A stretch of 60,069 nt of DNA from Gnetum montanum (taxonomy: Eukaryota > Streptophyta > Gnetopsida > Gnetales > Gnetaceae). Under the pieces are notes generated by a model. That model saw only the letters and a program-made list of their open reading frames with translations. It was not told where the DNA came from and ran no database searches. Below are positions 1 through 13,038 of the stretch, in pieces. The stretch's first letter is position 1. Each line of letters begins with the position of its first letter. The stretch covers positions 95,705 through 155,773 of the forward strand of contig MNCI01019113.1 in NCBI GenBank assembly GCA_015680685.1, given 5' to 3'. A program made the position numbers and the translations under genes.

Positions 1-437
1 TACCAAACGCTAATCGTTACTGGGTTACCAAGTGCTACATGCATGCTCAAAGTGATCATACTGAGTGTATTTAACTAAGGGGGTTGAAGGTTGAGAGAGA
101 TATTAATTAACTAGGAAAGCATTAAACAATAATTAATTACTAATTAGCTCAATCTGTATGCTGTAAGGTTTATCATAAAGTTCATCTTTATTGTCATACA
201 CAAAATAGTGCTTAGGTACAAATTGCTCGAATAAAGATCTGTTCACTCTATGACTTCTACTGCAGGCACACAGAAATAATTCTAACTCTGGAATAACAAA
301 ACTGCAAGAGTTTGGCTAAGGGTCTAAGTCTAACTGCTTTGGAACCAAGGGTGCCACCTCTTATTTATAGAAGATGAGGCAAGATGAGATATCGCGTATG
401 CAATATCATGTGGTGGATGCAATATCACAACTCATCA
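1..437 (-). repeat. Ty3/gypsy LTR, 5' end of a minus-strand Athila-like element (rest lies outside the window)
   Basis: Read on the minus strand this aligns with the plus-strand LTR at 56891-57650. Shared stretches include the TATA area (tctataaataagagg), the block around 'ctcgaataaagatc' and the block 'ttaccaagtgctacatgc'. It ends at 437 with ctcatca, the complement of the TGATGAG terminus seen in the other gypsy LTRs here. Directly after it, copia integrase sequence resumes at 438, so the element inserted into copia A. The other LTR and the second copy of the target duplication (expected cttcc, 438-442) lie left of the window. Confidence 0.8.
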
Positions 438-2946
438 CTTCCTAAGTCATTGTAGATTGAAGCTCTCAAGACAATAGTGCATATATTAAACGAAGTTCCA
501 ACTAAGGCTATCTCAAAAATACCATTTGAATTATGGAAAGGTTGGAAATCAAGTTTGTGACATATACACCTTTGGGGATGCCTATTTAAAGTAATAGTTT
601 ATAGTCCACAAGAAAAGAAGCTAGACCCAAGGATATTTCATTGGATATGCTAAATGGTCTAAGGGACATAGATTTTATTGCCCATCACATAGTACTAGGT
701 TTTTGGAATCAAGGAATGCTAAATTTCTTGAGAATGACTTGATTAGTGGGAGCAGTAGATCTTGGAACATTATTCCTGAGATAGATCATACAAATGCTCA
801 ACCCACTATTTCAAATGATAAACTAATTATTATGCACAATATGCCTTGAGCATAAATGTGTAATGAACAACAACCAGTCATTGAAGTTCCACAAATTACT
901 GATTAAGAAGTAGTAGATCCAGTTAAACAATAGATACTAGAACCTATTGAATAGCCTGTTGAACATCATGATCCTCAAGAGAATGATGAACCAACATTAA
1001 GAAGACCTACTAGAGTAAGGTGATCAACGATTCCTAGTGACTCTATGGTGTATCTACCGGAGTCTGACTACAACATAGGAGCCAAAAATGATCCCAAAAC
1101 ATTTTCACAAGTCATGAGTTGTAAGGACTCTAACTTGTCATATGATGTCATGAAAGATGAGATGAACTCTATGTCATCTAATGGAGTCTAGGATCTTGTC
1201 AAGTTTTCTAATGGTATAAAAGCCATTGCATGCAAATGGGTCTTCAAAACTAAGAAAGACTTATTGGGCAACATTGAAAGATATAAGGCTAGACTTGTTA
1301 CTAAAGGGTTCACCCAGAGAGAGGGAATAGATTACAAGGAGACCTTTTCTCTTATATCTAAGAAGAACTTCCTTCATGTTATCATGGCATTGGTTACCCA
1401 TTTTGATCTTGAATTACATCAAATGGATGTAAAAACAATATTCCTTAATGGTGATCTAGAGGAAGAGGTTTATATGACACAAACTAAAGGATTTTTCTCT
1501 AATGATGATGAGAAATTGGTATGAAAGATTAAGAAATCCACATATGGATTGAAATGGGCCTCCTGTTAATGGTACTTAAAATTCCATGATATCATCACTT
1601 CATTTAGTTTTGAAGAAACATCATGGATCAATGTATATACTAGAAGGTTAGTGGGAGAAAAATCTATTTCCTTGTTCTATATGTGGATGATATCCTTCTT
1701 GCAACCAATAATAGTGGATTTCTATAAGGTGAAACATTTTCTCTTTAATAATTTGAACATGAAGGATCTGGGTGAGGCATCTTATGTCATTGGCATTCAG
1801 ATCCATAGGGACAAATTTATATGTGTTTTGGGACTATCGTAGGAAACCTATATCAATAAATTTTTAGAGAGGTTTCAAATGAAAGATTGTTCACCAAGTA
1901 TAGCATCCTTTGTGAAGGGTGATAGGTTCAATTTGAACCAATGCCCTAGGAATGATTTAGAGAAGAGTCAGATGAGCAACATTCCATATGCTTCAGCTAT
2001 TGGAAGCCTTATGTATGCTCGAGTCTACACAAGACCTAACATTGCATTTGCTATGGGAATGTTGGGTAGATATCAAAGTAATCCAAGTATTGACCACTAG
2101 AGGGCAATAAAGAAATTGATAAGGCACCTTCAAGGTACAAAATATTACATGCTTATGTATAAAAAAACTGACTCCTTGGAGCTAACTAGCTACTTCGATT
2201 CAAACTTTGCTAACTATGTTGATTCATGAAAATCCACATCTGGTTATGGTTTTATGCTAGCTAGAGGAGCTATCTCTTAGAGGAGTGGGAAAAAAAATTT
2301 GATTGCTACTTCCACAATGGAGGCAGAGTTCAGTTTTTGTTTTGAGGCTACTTCACATGGTGTATGGTTAAAGAGTTTCATAACAGGGCTTAGAATTGTG
2401 GATTCTATATCTAGGCCATTAAGAATGTTTTGTGGCAATTTAGCTACTATCTTTATGGCTAAGAATAATAAGAGTGGTAGTCAAAGTAAACACATCAACA
2501 TAAAGTACTTAGCCATAAGGAAACACATTAAGAAAAACAAAGTGGTCATTGTGCATATAAGAACTAAATTAATGATAGCTGATCCTTTGACAAAAGGAAT
2601 GCCACTAAAGTCATTTAAGAATCATGTAGTTTGGATGGATCTTAGTTCCATAATGTCATTTGTTATATTTACAACTCACAGTCTTAATGAAAATCTCATT
2701 CAGTTGTGCTATTTTCTCATATGGTTTGTGCATATAGTTATTAGAGAAAATACACATGTGGCAAGGCCTTGAATGAACATTGGGTTTATTCATAAAGTTA
2801 CGTTACCATATAAGGAATTACATTTGAAAGATAATGCACTAGAATACATGGAAGATAACACTCACATTAAGAGAAACTATTGCATGATTTATGAATTTAT
2901 TTCTTAAACTCTAGACTTGATTAAATATGGAGACCAAGTGGGAGAT
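438..2946 (+). pseudogene. Ty1/copia element A, decayed pol (integrase C-terminus, RT, RNase H)
   Basis: Remains of a copia polyprotein whose 5' half is beyond the gypsy insertion at 437. About 438-1000 matches the integrase C-terminal part of copia B (7180-7760). RT starts near 1200: RYKARLVTKGFTQ, a block with ELHQMDVKTIFLNG, then a YVDD-type site near 1680 that is readable only in another frame. RNase H covers about 2160-2650, with TMEAEF and the closing motif ADPLTKGMP. The reading frame is broken by many stops and several frameshifts, for example TGG to TAG in the integrase at about 452. A purine tract (agtgggaga, 2937-2945) precedes the 3' LTR. Non-functional. Confidence 0.9.
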
Positions 2947-3352
2947 TGTAACATGCGTTTATGCATTGAAGTGGCCTCCATATCTGTTGATTCTTCTACG
3001 CATTGGCATAACACGTTTTTGCATTAGCATTGGGGTGGCATCCACATCCAAATGAGGTTTTGGATCTCTTATTTTAAAAATTTTCTCTCGTGGTAACCAA
3101 TTTTGTGGCCTATAAATTCGTTCTTGATAGGAGAACAAAGGTACCACGAATTATAGTAGGATTATAGTTCAGGATCCTTTCAAAGACACTTAGAGGTTGC
3201 ATACACCATCATTACAAAACATTGGTGTGAAAGAAGAATTTGAACAAGATTAATTGAAGGCATCAATGGCTGGAGGTTAGTTCCATTTTCTTTCACATTT
3301 TGTACTTTGATTACTTGTACAATTCAATTTTCTACACAATTATTTTCTTACA
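2947..3352 (+). repeat. 3' LTR of copia A
   Basis: 406 bp, beginning TGTAA directly after the polypurine tract and ending TTACA, a perfect 5-bp terminal inverted repeat. It aligns with the LTRs of copia B (4207-4693) and C (13039-13616): a TATA site in 'ctataaattcgttcttgat', then the block 'ttagaggttgcatacaccatc'. The U3 part has fewer copies of a short repeat than the LTRs of B and C, which explains its shorter length. Confidence 0.85.
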
Positions 3353-4206
3353 AGAAATGAAAACAAAAAGATGCAAAACTATAGCCATTTTCTAGGATGC
3401 CAAATTAGCGTGACCAAAATAGCAGAGCAAATATTGTGACTGAAACAAATATCGTGTTGTAACCGACAAACTTGACCCACTCCAAATGTGTGAGCTCCTT
3501 CTACCAGACTTTACCAAAAATCTTGCTGCTCAGAATGCACCAAACTATTGTCCAAGAATTCATGATCTCCTTCCTCCATCCCTCCCTCCCACTAGACTTT
3601 TCTAGAATCTTCCTGACAAGATCTCAATTTTTCTGGATTAATTCCAAATGCTCACGGTATCTGAAAGATGGGAGTGTGAGCGTTTTGATTATAAACCACT
3701 CTCAACTCTTTCCTTCTCCCGTCTATTGCCAACTCTTTGAGATTTCAGTTATTTCCATGTCGCATCCTTATTGTTGTTACCTTGTACAAGCTTAGGCTCA
3801 AATTTGGGAGCCATAACTAGTTGGTATTTTCATTCTAAGTGAACATATGGTTGTCACAAATGATGAATTTAATTAGGTTACTAGTATTCAAATTTGATTT
3901 TGCTTGATGCAAACCTACCGATGCACATATGTTTTTAGGGTTTTCTATGCCATGAGCATAGTGAATTGTTTGTTATGGGTTTTGTATGGGATGCCATTTG
4001 TATTTTGTGAAGCCAAACTGCATCTATAATAATAAACTTATGGTGAGTATGCTTTTTATTGCTTTGAAACTATTATATGGTGTTACTTGGTCTATGTGTC
4101 TAATTTATAGTATAGGTTGGTTATTATATGGTTTTAATTTGTTTTTGTGGTTGATAAGTACAAATTGTCATTTTTGCTATCTTAACCATACTTACATTGA
4201 GTTTTT
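3353..4206. other. Unassigned DNA between copia A and copia B
   Basis: About 850 bp with only chance-length ORFs. I recognise no domain, RNA or LTR structure. It may be old genomic DNA or an eroded repeat. Confidence 0.5.
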
Positions 4207-4693
4207 TGTAACGTGTGTTATGCATTTCCACATTTACGTGTACATTACCGCATCAACATGGCCTCCATATCCAATAACGCATTTATGTGGCCTCCATATC
4301 GGGTAATGCATTTACACATTTTTTCCATGTTTATGCATACATTAATGCATAAGGCGGCCTCCATATCCAATAATGCATTTACACATTGGCATTGGGTCTC
4401 TTATTTTTTCTAATTTTCTCATGGTAATTGATTTCATGGTCTATAAATTTGTTCTTGATGGGAAAACAAAGTTACATGAATCACAGTAGGATTGTAGTTC
4501 TGGTTCCTTTCACAAATGCTTAGAGGTTGCATACACCATCGTTGTAGAGCACTAGTGTGAAAGAAGAATCCGAATGCCAAGTTTAATTTAAGGCATTAAT
4601 GGCTAAAGTTCAATTCCATTTGCTTCCGCATTGTGCATTTGCAGCTATCTATGCATGTAATTTTTTTGTGCAATCCACAAATTTTGACTTAAA
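4207..4693 (+). repeat. 5' LTR of copia B
   Basis: 487 bp starting TGTAACGTG. The end (cttaaa) is slightly mutated from the family TTACA terminus. TATA site at about 4439 (tctataaattt). U3 holds repeated units around 'ggcctccatatccaataacgc'. It is followed by the primer site at 4696. Confidence 0.85.
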
Positions 4694-4695
4694 TT

Positions 4696-4707
4696 TAGTA
4701 TTGGAGC
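4696..4707 (+). other. Primer binding site of copia B (initiator tRNA-Met type)
   Basis: tagtattggagc, two bases after the LTR. It resembles the usual copia site TGGTATCAGAGC, complementary to the 3' end of initiator tRNA-Met. Copia C has the better preserved version. Confidence 0.75.
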
Positions 4708-7700
4708 TTCATCTTTGTCTCTGTCTTAATGCAATTATCAGTTAGTAAGTGGAAGGCCTATTTATGATTGTGATGGGCATCCCTGTAAAATTACTAACCT
4801 CTGCAGCATTGGTTGTGTGAGTCCTTTCTACAAAGCATGACAAGTCCTAGTTTAGGTGATACTTTGGGGTTTTGAACTATGCATAAACTTGCTTTATTTA
4901 AATAATGTTAAAAATTTCATAATGCATAGTTTTTCCTGCATAAAATTGTAACTTGTGATCCTTTTTGTACAATTAAAGAGTAGCCACAGCATCTTTAATT
5001 GTGCAAATTGTTAAAAGTTTTGGATCACATATGGAAAATTAAATTGTGATTAATCATATGTAATATAATAAACTTTATCCCACACGAATTTTTATTGTAT
5101 TTAGTATGATTAATTAGGATGATATGTTAAATTATTTTTCTTAACTTGCCCACAAGGATGAAGAAAAGAAATTTAATTTTACAGTTTTATCGTAAGGATA
5201 TATGAATCTGTTTGAATTAAAATTTAGCTCATAGGTAATTTTGGGTCATTTGATTTATATTTTTACATGATTTACATTGGTAAACATGTCTTATGATATT
5301 TTAACCTTAAATTTAGTGACATAAGCATGTTTAATTATATAGTTGTACAACCTATAAGCTACACTGATTTTAAATGTGACATTCCTAAATTGAAGGGTGA
5401 TAATTATAAGGTGTGGAAGGAGAAAATTCTTCTTCATTTAGGCTGGTGGACATTGATTATGCTATCCGCAAGGACAAACCACTTGTTGTTACAACAACAA
5501 ACCATCCAAATGATACTAGTAATTATGAAAAGTGGGAGTGATCTAATTGTCTCTATGTCATGTTCATAAAAATCAAGATCTCAACTGGTATGCACGATTC
5601 ACTAGAATAGTATGAAAATGTGTGCATTTTGTTAAAGGTAATTGATGAATAATTTAAGTCATTAGATAAAGAATTGGCTAACAGCTTAATAATGAAGTTC
5701 TCATCCATGAAGTTCACTGAAATTTGTGGTGTGCATAAACACATCATGCAAATGAGGGATATAGCAGCTCAACTCAAAACACTTGAGGTTGAGATGTCAG
5801 AATATTTTCTTGTGCACTACATCTTAAACATGATCCCACTATAGTACTAATCCTTTAAGATTTCTTATAACACAAATAGAAACAAGTGGTCAATCCATGA
5901 ACTAATAACAATGTGTGTGCAAGAAGAGGGTAGAATTGCAATGGAAGCAAAAGAGAGTGTGTATTTGATCACACAAGAAAAGAATAAAGAACAAGTCAAA
6001 GGCAAGTGAAAGGTCAAATTACCTACACAAGCTGATATTAAGAAGGAATCTAGATTCTTTTTTTTGCAAAAATAAAAAAAAGGGCACATAAAGAAGGATT
6101 TTCCTAAATATCAAAAATGGCTTGAAAAGAAAGGTACTCAACTCTCACTTGTTTGTTTTGAATCTAATAGGTTGATGTTGGCTATGACACATGGTGGATT
6201 GACTCTGGTTCTACAATCCTCATTACTAATTCCTTATAGGAGATGCAAAACCTAGTGAAGCCAGTGGGAAGTGAGTCATGCATCTATTTAGGCAACAAGA
6301 TGCTCTTACATGTGGAGGCAATCAGAACATGCAAATTAGTTTTAAGTAGTGGTTTTGTTTTAGAGTTGGAAAAGACATTTTATATTCCAAGTTTTTCAAG
6401 GAATTTAATTTTTGTATCAAGGCTTGTATCATTGGGATTTTCCTTTAAGTTTTTAGACATTATATTCAATCCACATTATATATTTAAACTTATTGGAAGT
6501 GGTACATTAACAAATGGTCTTTTCAACATTAATTTACAAAAGGAAACTTCTTATACTTCTATGCATATCCATGCTGGCATTAAGACATGTGTTATGAATG
6601 ATGAATCCTCTATGTTTTGGCATCATAGATTAGGATGTATCTCTATTGATAGAATAAAGAGATTAGTAAATGATGGAGTTCTTAGTACTCTAGATTTTAC
6701 TGACTTTGACACTTGTGTGGACTGCATAAAGGGAAAGTAGACCAATATGTCAAAGAAAGGTGTCAAGAGGAGTTCAAACATATTAGAGATCATACATACA
6801 GATATTTGTAGTCAAGATATGGATGCATATGATCAAGAGTATTTCATTACCTTTATTAATGATTACTCACAATATATGTATCTCTACGTGCTTCATAACA
6901 AGAGTGAATCTTTAGATTCCTTTAAGGTGCTTAAGGTTAAAGTAGGGAAACAATGTGGTAAGTAAATAAAGTTAGTGAGATGTGATAGAGGTGGTGAATA
7001 CTATGGTAGATATACTAATGATGGGCAAGCAACTGGTCAATTTGCTAAGTTTTTTCAAGAGCATGGAATTTTTGCCTAGTACACTATGCCTGGTTCTCTA
7101 GACCAGAATGGCATGGCAAAAAGAAGAAATTGAACATTATTGAACATGGTGCAAAGTATTCTTAGTAGCTCCAAGCTTTCTAATTCCTTGTGGATTGAAG
7201 CTCTCAAGACATCGGTGTATATATATTAAACCGACTTCCAACCAATGTTGTCTCAAAGACACCATCTGAATTATGGAAAGGTTGGAAACCAAGTTTGCAA
7301 CATATACACGTTTGGGGATGCCCGTTTGAAGTAAGAGTCTATACTCCATAAGAAAAGAAGCTAGACCCAAGGACCATAAGTGGGTATTTCATTGGATATG
7401 CTAAATGGTCTAAGGGATATGAAGTTTATTACCCATCACATACTACTGGAATCAAGGAATGCTAAATTTCTTGAGAATGACTTGATTAGTGGGAGTAGTA
7501 GATCTTGGAACATTGTTCCTGAGATAGATCATACAGACACTCAACCTACTACTTCAAATGATAGACTAATTGTTGTACACAATACACCTAGATCAAAAAT
7601 GTGTAATGAACAATAACCAATCATTGAAGTTCCATAAACTACTGATCAAGAAGTAGTAGATCTAGTTGAACAACAGATACCAGAACCTGTTGAACATCAT

Positions 7701-9233
7701 GATCCTCAAGAGAATGATGAACCAACATTAAGAAGATCTACTAGAGTAAGGTGATTAGTGATTCCTAATGACTATATGGTGTATCTATAGGATTCTTACT
7801 ACAACATGGGAGCCAAAAATGATCCTAAGATATTTTCACAAGCTATGAGTTCTAAGGAATCCAACTTGTGGCATGATGCCACAAGATGAACTCTATGTCA
7901 TCTAATGGAGTCTAGGATCTTGTAAAGTTTTCTGATGGTGTAAAATCCATTGAATGCAAATGGGTCTTCAAGACTAAGAAAGACTCATTGGGCAACAATG
8001 AAAGATATAAGGCCAGACTTGTCACTAAAGGGTTCACTCAAAAAGAGGGAATAGATTACAAGGAGACCTTTTCTCCTATATCTAGGAAGGACTCCCTTCA
8101 TGTTATCATGGCATTGGTTACTCATTTTAATCTTGAATTACATCAAATGGATGTGAAAATAGCATTCCTCAATGGTGATCTAGAGGAAGAGGTTTATATG
8201 AAACAACCTGACGAATTTTCCTCTAGTGATGGTGAGAAATTGGTATGCAAGCTCAAGAAATCCATATATGGATTGAAACATGCCTCACATGAATGGTACT
8301 TAAAAGTTCATGATATCACCACTTCATTTAGTTTTGCAGAAAACAACATGGATCAATGTATATACTAGAAGGTCAATGGGAGAAAAATCTATTTCCTTGT
8401 TCTATATGTGGATGATATCCTTCTTGCAACCAATAAGAGTGGATTTCCATATGAGGTGAAACATTTTCTCTCTAACAATTTTTATATGAAGGATCTGGGT
8501 GAGGCAACTTATGTCATTGGCATTCAGATCCATAGGGATAGATCTAGATGTATTCTGGGATTGTGGCAAGAAACCTATATCAATAAAGTTTTAGAGAGGT
8601 TTTGGATGAAAGATTGTTCACCAAGTATAGCACCCATTGCGAAGGGTGACAAGTTCAATTTGAACCAGTTCCCTAAGAATGATTTAAAGGAAAGTTAGAT
8701 GAGCAACATTCTATATGCTTTAGCTGTTGGAAGCCTTATGTATGCTTGAAAGTCTACACAAGACCTGACATTGCATTTGTTGTGGGAATGTTAGGCAGAT
8801 ATCAAAGTAATCTAGGTATTGACCACTGGAGGGTTACAGGGAAAGTGATCAGGTACCTTCCAGGTACAAAAAATTACATGCTTATGTATAAATGAATTGA
8901 CTCCTTGGAGGTGACTAGCTACTCTGATTCAAACTTTACTAGCTATGTTGATTCATGGAAATCAACAATTGATTATGTTTTTGAGCTAGCTAGAGGAGCT
9001 ATATCCTTGAGGAGTGGAAAGAAAACTTTGGTTGCTACTTTCACCATGGAGGTAGATTTCGTTTCTTATTTTGAGGCTACTTCACATGGTGTATGGTTAA
9101 ATAGTTTCATAACAGGGCTTAGAATTCTAGATTCTATATCTAGGTAGTTAAGAATCTTTTGTGATAATTTAGCTATTATCTTCATGGTTAAGAATAATAA
9201 GAGTGATAATTGAAGTAAACACATCAACATAAC
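4708..9233 (+). pseudogene. Ty1/copia element B, decayed gag-pol, truncated in RNase H
   Basis: Domain order is copia-type. An untranslated leader runs to about 5326. Gag begins at 5327 with LKGDNYKVWKEKILLHLGW; its zinc knuckle near 6050 has lost its cysteines, reading FF.LQK..KKGHIKKDFPKY. The protease site WWIDSGST is near 6190 and the GAG-pre-integrase motif MFWHHRLG near 6613. Integrase has HTDICS and CDRGGEY, but the third catalytic residue reads NGMAKRRN (usual Glu now Lys). RT runs from about 7990 with RYKARLVTKGFTQ and an intact YVDD near 8405. RNase H breaks off at about 9233 with no 3' LTR. Many stops and frameshifts. Non-functional. Confidence 0.9.
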
Positions 9234-9248
9234 TGTATGCATGTTACA
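9234..9248 (-). repeat. 15-bp remnant of the 3' LTR of copia C
   Basis: On the minus strand the sequence reads purine tract, then TGTAACATGC, as at the start of LTR A, but stops after about 15 bases where copia B RNase H begins. This is the fusion point between the two inverted copia copies. Confidence 0.7.
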
Positions 9249-12200
9249 ATCTCCCACTTGGTTTCCATATTTAATCTCCCACTTAGTCAACATAATTGTA
9301 TGTGTTTGCTTTGACTGTCACTCTTATTATTCTTAGTCATAAAGACAATAGTTGAATTGTCACAAAACGTTCTTAATGGCCTAGATATAGAATCCACAAT
9401 TCTAAGCCCTAATATGAAACTCTTTAATCATACATCATGTGAAGTAACCTCAAAATAAGAAATGAACTCTACCTCCATGGTGGAAGTAGCAACCAAAGTT
9501 TGGTTTCCACTCCTCCAGGATATAGCTCCTCTAACTAGCATAAAAACATAACCAAATGTTGATTTCTATGAATCAACATGGCTAGCAAAGTTTGAATTGA
9601 AGTAGCTAGTGACCTCGAAGGAGTTAGTTCATTCATACATAAGCATGTAATCTTTTGTACCTTGAAGGTACCTCATTACTTTCTTTGTAGCCCTCTAGTG
9701 ATCAATACCTATATTACTCTAATATTTTCCCAACATTCCTGCAACAAATGCAATGTTAGGTCTTATGCAGACTTGAGCATACATAAGGCTTCCAATAGCT
9801 GAAGGATACGGAATGTTGCTCATCTAAATTTTCTCTAAATCATTCCTAGGGCACTTGTTCAAATTGAACTTGTTACCCTTCACAATGGGTGCTATACTTG
9901 GTGAACAATCTTTCATCTGAAACATCTGTAAAAACTTTATTCATATAGGTTTCTTATGATAGTCCTAGAATTGATCTAGATTTGTGCCTATGGATCTGAA
10001 TGTCAATGACATAAGATGCCTCACCCAGATCCTTCATGTCAAAATTCTTAGAGAGAAAATGTTTTACCTCATATAGAAATCCACTATTATTGGTTGCAAG
10101 AAGGATATCATCCACATATAGAACAAGGAAACAAATTTTTCTTCCATTGACCTTATGGTATATACATTGATGCATGATGTTTTCTTCAAAACCAAATGAA
10201 GTGATGATATCATGGAATTTTAAGTACCATTCATGTAAGGAATGTTTTAATCCATATATGGATTTCTTGAGCTTGCATACCAATTACTCACCATTGTTAG
10301 ACGAAAATCCTTCAAGTTTTTTCATATAAACCTCTTCCTCTAGATCACCATTNGGAAAATCCTTCAAGTTTTTTCATATAAACCTCTTCCTCTAGATCAC
10401 CATTAAGGAATGCTATTTTCACATCCATTTGATGTAATTCAAGATCAAAGTGGGCAACAAAAGCCATGATAACATGAAGGGAGTCCTTCTTAGATATAGG
10501 AGAAAATGTCTCCTTGTAATCTATTTCCTCTTTCTAAGTGAACCCTTTAGTGATAGGTCTAGCCTTATATCTTTCAATGTTACCCAATGACTCTTTCTTA
10601 GTCTTGAAGACCCATTTGCATCCAATGGCTTTTACACCATCAAGCAACTTTACAAGATCTCAGACTCCATTAGATGACATAGAGTTCATCTTGTATTTTA
10701 TGACATCATACCACAAGTTATATTTCTTATAATTCATGGCTTGTGAAAATGTTTTAGGATCATTTTCAGCTCCTATGTTGTAGTCAGACTCCTATACATA
10801 CACCATATAATCACTAGGAATCACTGATCGCCTTACTCTAGTAGATCTTCTTAATGTTGGTTCATCATTCTCTTGAGGATCGTGATGTTCAACAGGCTAT
10901 TCAATAGGTTCTAGTCTTTGTTATTCAGCTAGATCTACTACTTCTTGATAAGTAGTTTGTGGAACTTCAATGATTGGTTGTTGTTCATTACGCATTTGTG
11001 CTCTAGGTGTTTTGTGTACAACAATAAGTCTATCATTTGAAGTAGTGGGTTAAGCATTTGTATGATCTATCTCAACAATAATGTTCCAATATCTACTGCT
11101 CCCATCAATCAAGTCATTCTCAAGAAATTTAGCATTCCTTGATTCCACAAACCTAGTAGTACGTGATGGGCAAAAAAATTTGTATTCCTTAGACCATTCA
11201 ATATATCCAATGAAATACCCACTTATGGTCCTTGGGTCTACCTTCTTTTCTTATGGATTATAGACTCATATTTTAGACGAGCATCCCCAAATGTATATAT
11301 GTCATAAAATTGATTTCCAACGTTTCTATAATTCAAATGGTGTCTTTGAGATAGCCTTGGTTGGAACTTTTTTTAATATATACACTACTATCTTGAGAGC
11401 TTCAGTCCATAAAGGCTTAGGAAGCTTGGAGCTGCTAAGCATACTCTGCACCATGTCCAATAATGTTTGATTTCTTCTTTTTGCCACACTATTCTAGTTT
11501 GGAGAACGAGGCATAGTGTACTAGGAAAAAATTCCATGCTCTTGAAGAAACTTAGCAAATGGACCAAGTGCTTTTCCATNAAAGTGAGAGTTAAGTACCT
11601 TTGTTTGCAAGCCATTTCTGATATTTGGGATAATCCTTATTTATGTGCCCTTTCTTTTTGCAGAAAAAACATTTGGATTCCTTCTTAATATTAGCTTGTG
11701 TAGGCAATTTGACCTTCCACTTGCCTTTGGCTGGTTCTTTATTCTTTTCTTGTGTGACCAGATACACACTTTCTTTCACTTCCATTGCAATTGTACCCTC
11801 TTCTTACACACACATGATCATTAGTTCATTGATTGAGCATTTGTTCCTATATGTGTTATAAGAAATCTTAAAGGGTCTGTACTACAAAGGGAGCATGTTT
11901 AAGATGTAGTGCACAAGGAAAGATTCTGACATCTCAACCTCAAGTGTTTTGAGTTGAGTCACTATATCCCTCATTTGCATGATGTGCCCACACACACGAT
12001 GAATTTCAATGAGCTTCATGAATGAGAACTTCATTACTAAGGTGCTAGCCAATGCTTTGTCTAATGACTCAAATTATTCATCAATTACCTTTAACAAAAC
12101 ATGCACATTATCATACTACTCTAGTGAACTGCGCATACCAATCGAGATCTTGGTTTTTATGAACATAACACAAAGATGATTAGATCACTCCCATTTTTCA

Positions 12201-13024
12201 TAATTACCAATATCATCCAGATGACTAGTTGTTGTAATGGCAGACAGTTCCTCCTTACAGATAGCATAATCAATGTCCATCTAGCCTAAATGAAGAATAA
12301 TTCTCTCCTTCCACACCTTATAATTATCACCCTTTAATTCAAGAATGTCACATTTAAAATCAGAGTAGCTTACAAGTTGTATAACTGCATAATTAAACAT
12401 GCTTATGTCACTAAATTTGAGGTTAAAATACCATAAGACATGTTTACCAATGTAAATCATGTAAAAATATAAATCAAATGACATAAAATTGCATATGGAC
12501 TAAATTTTAATTCAAACAGATTCATATATTCTTACAGTGAAACTGTTAAATTATATTTCTTTTCTTAATCCCTGTGGGCAAATTAAGAAAAATAATTTAA
12601 CATATCATCCTAATTAATCATATCAAATACAATAAAAATTCTTGTGGGATAAAGTTTATTATATTACATATGATTAATCACAATTTTAATTTTCCATATG
12701 TGATCCAAAACTTTTAACAATCTTGCACAATTAAAGATGTTGTGGCTACTCTCTAATCATTATAAAAGAAGATCACAAGTTACAATTTTATGCACGAAAA
12801 ATTATGAATTATGAAAAATTTAATATTCTTTAAATAAAGCAACTTTCTGCATAGTTCAAAGCCCCAAAATATCACCTAAATGGGCACCCGTCAAACCTTG
12901 CAGAAAGGATCCAGAGAAACTAACACCACAGAGGTTAGTAATTTTATAAGGACATCCATCACAATCATAAATAGGCCTTCCACTTACTAATCAGTAATGG
13001 CATTAAGAAAAAGATAGAGATGAA
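9249..13024 (-). pseudogene. Ty1/copia element C, decayed gag-pol on the minus strand
   Basis: Same family as A and B. On the minus strand, gag starts near 12484 (LKGDNYKVWKERIILHLG) and the knuckle at about 11670 reads CFFCKKKGHINKDYPKY, with the last cysteine replaced by Tyr. Then comes integrase, RT with DWEYLKF-type blocks and YVDDILLATN near 10110, and RNase H to about 9300. The protease and N-terminal integrase (about 870 bp in B) are missing at the single N at 11580, so this may be an assembly gap rather than a deletion. Near 9250-9290 the element jumps from early RNase H to a doubled 'aagtgggagatt' tract, an internal deletion. A 50-bp duplication flanks the N at 10353. Confidence 0.9.
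10303..10404. other. 50-bp exact duplication around a single N, probably an assembly error
   Basis: 10303-10352 and 10355-10404 are the same 50 bases in the same orientation, separated by an N at 10353 and one g. The sequence encodes part of copia C RT that occurs once in A and B. Confidence 0.85.
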
Positions 13025-13036
13025 GCTCCGATACCA
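13025..13036 (-). other. Primer binding site of copia C (initiator tRNA-Met type)
   Basis: The complement reads TGGTATCGGAGC, one base from the canonical copia site. It lies two bases inside the 5' LTR boundary. Confidence 0.8.
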
Positions 13037-13038
13037 AA

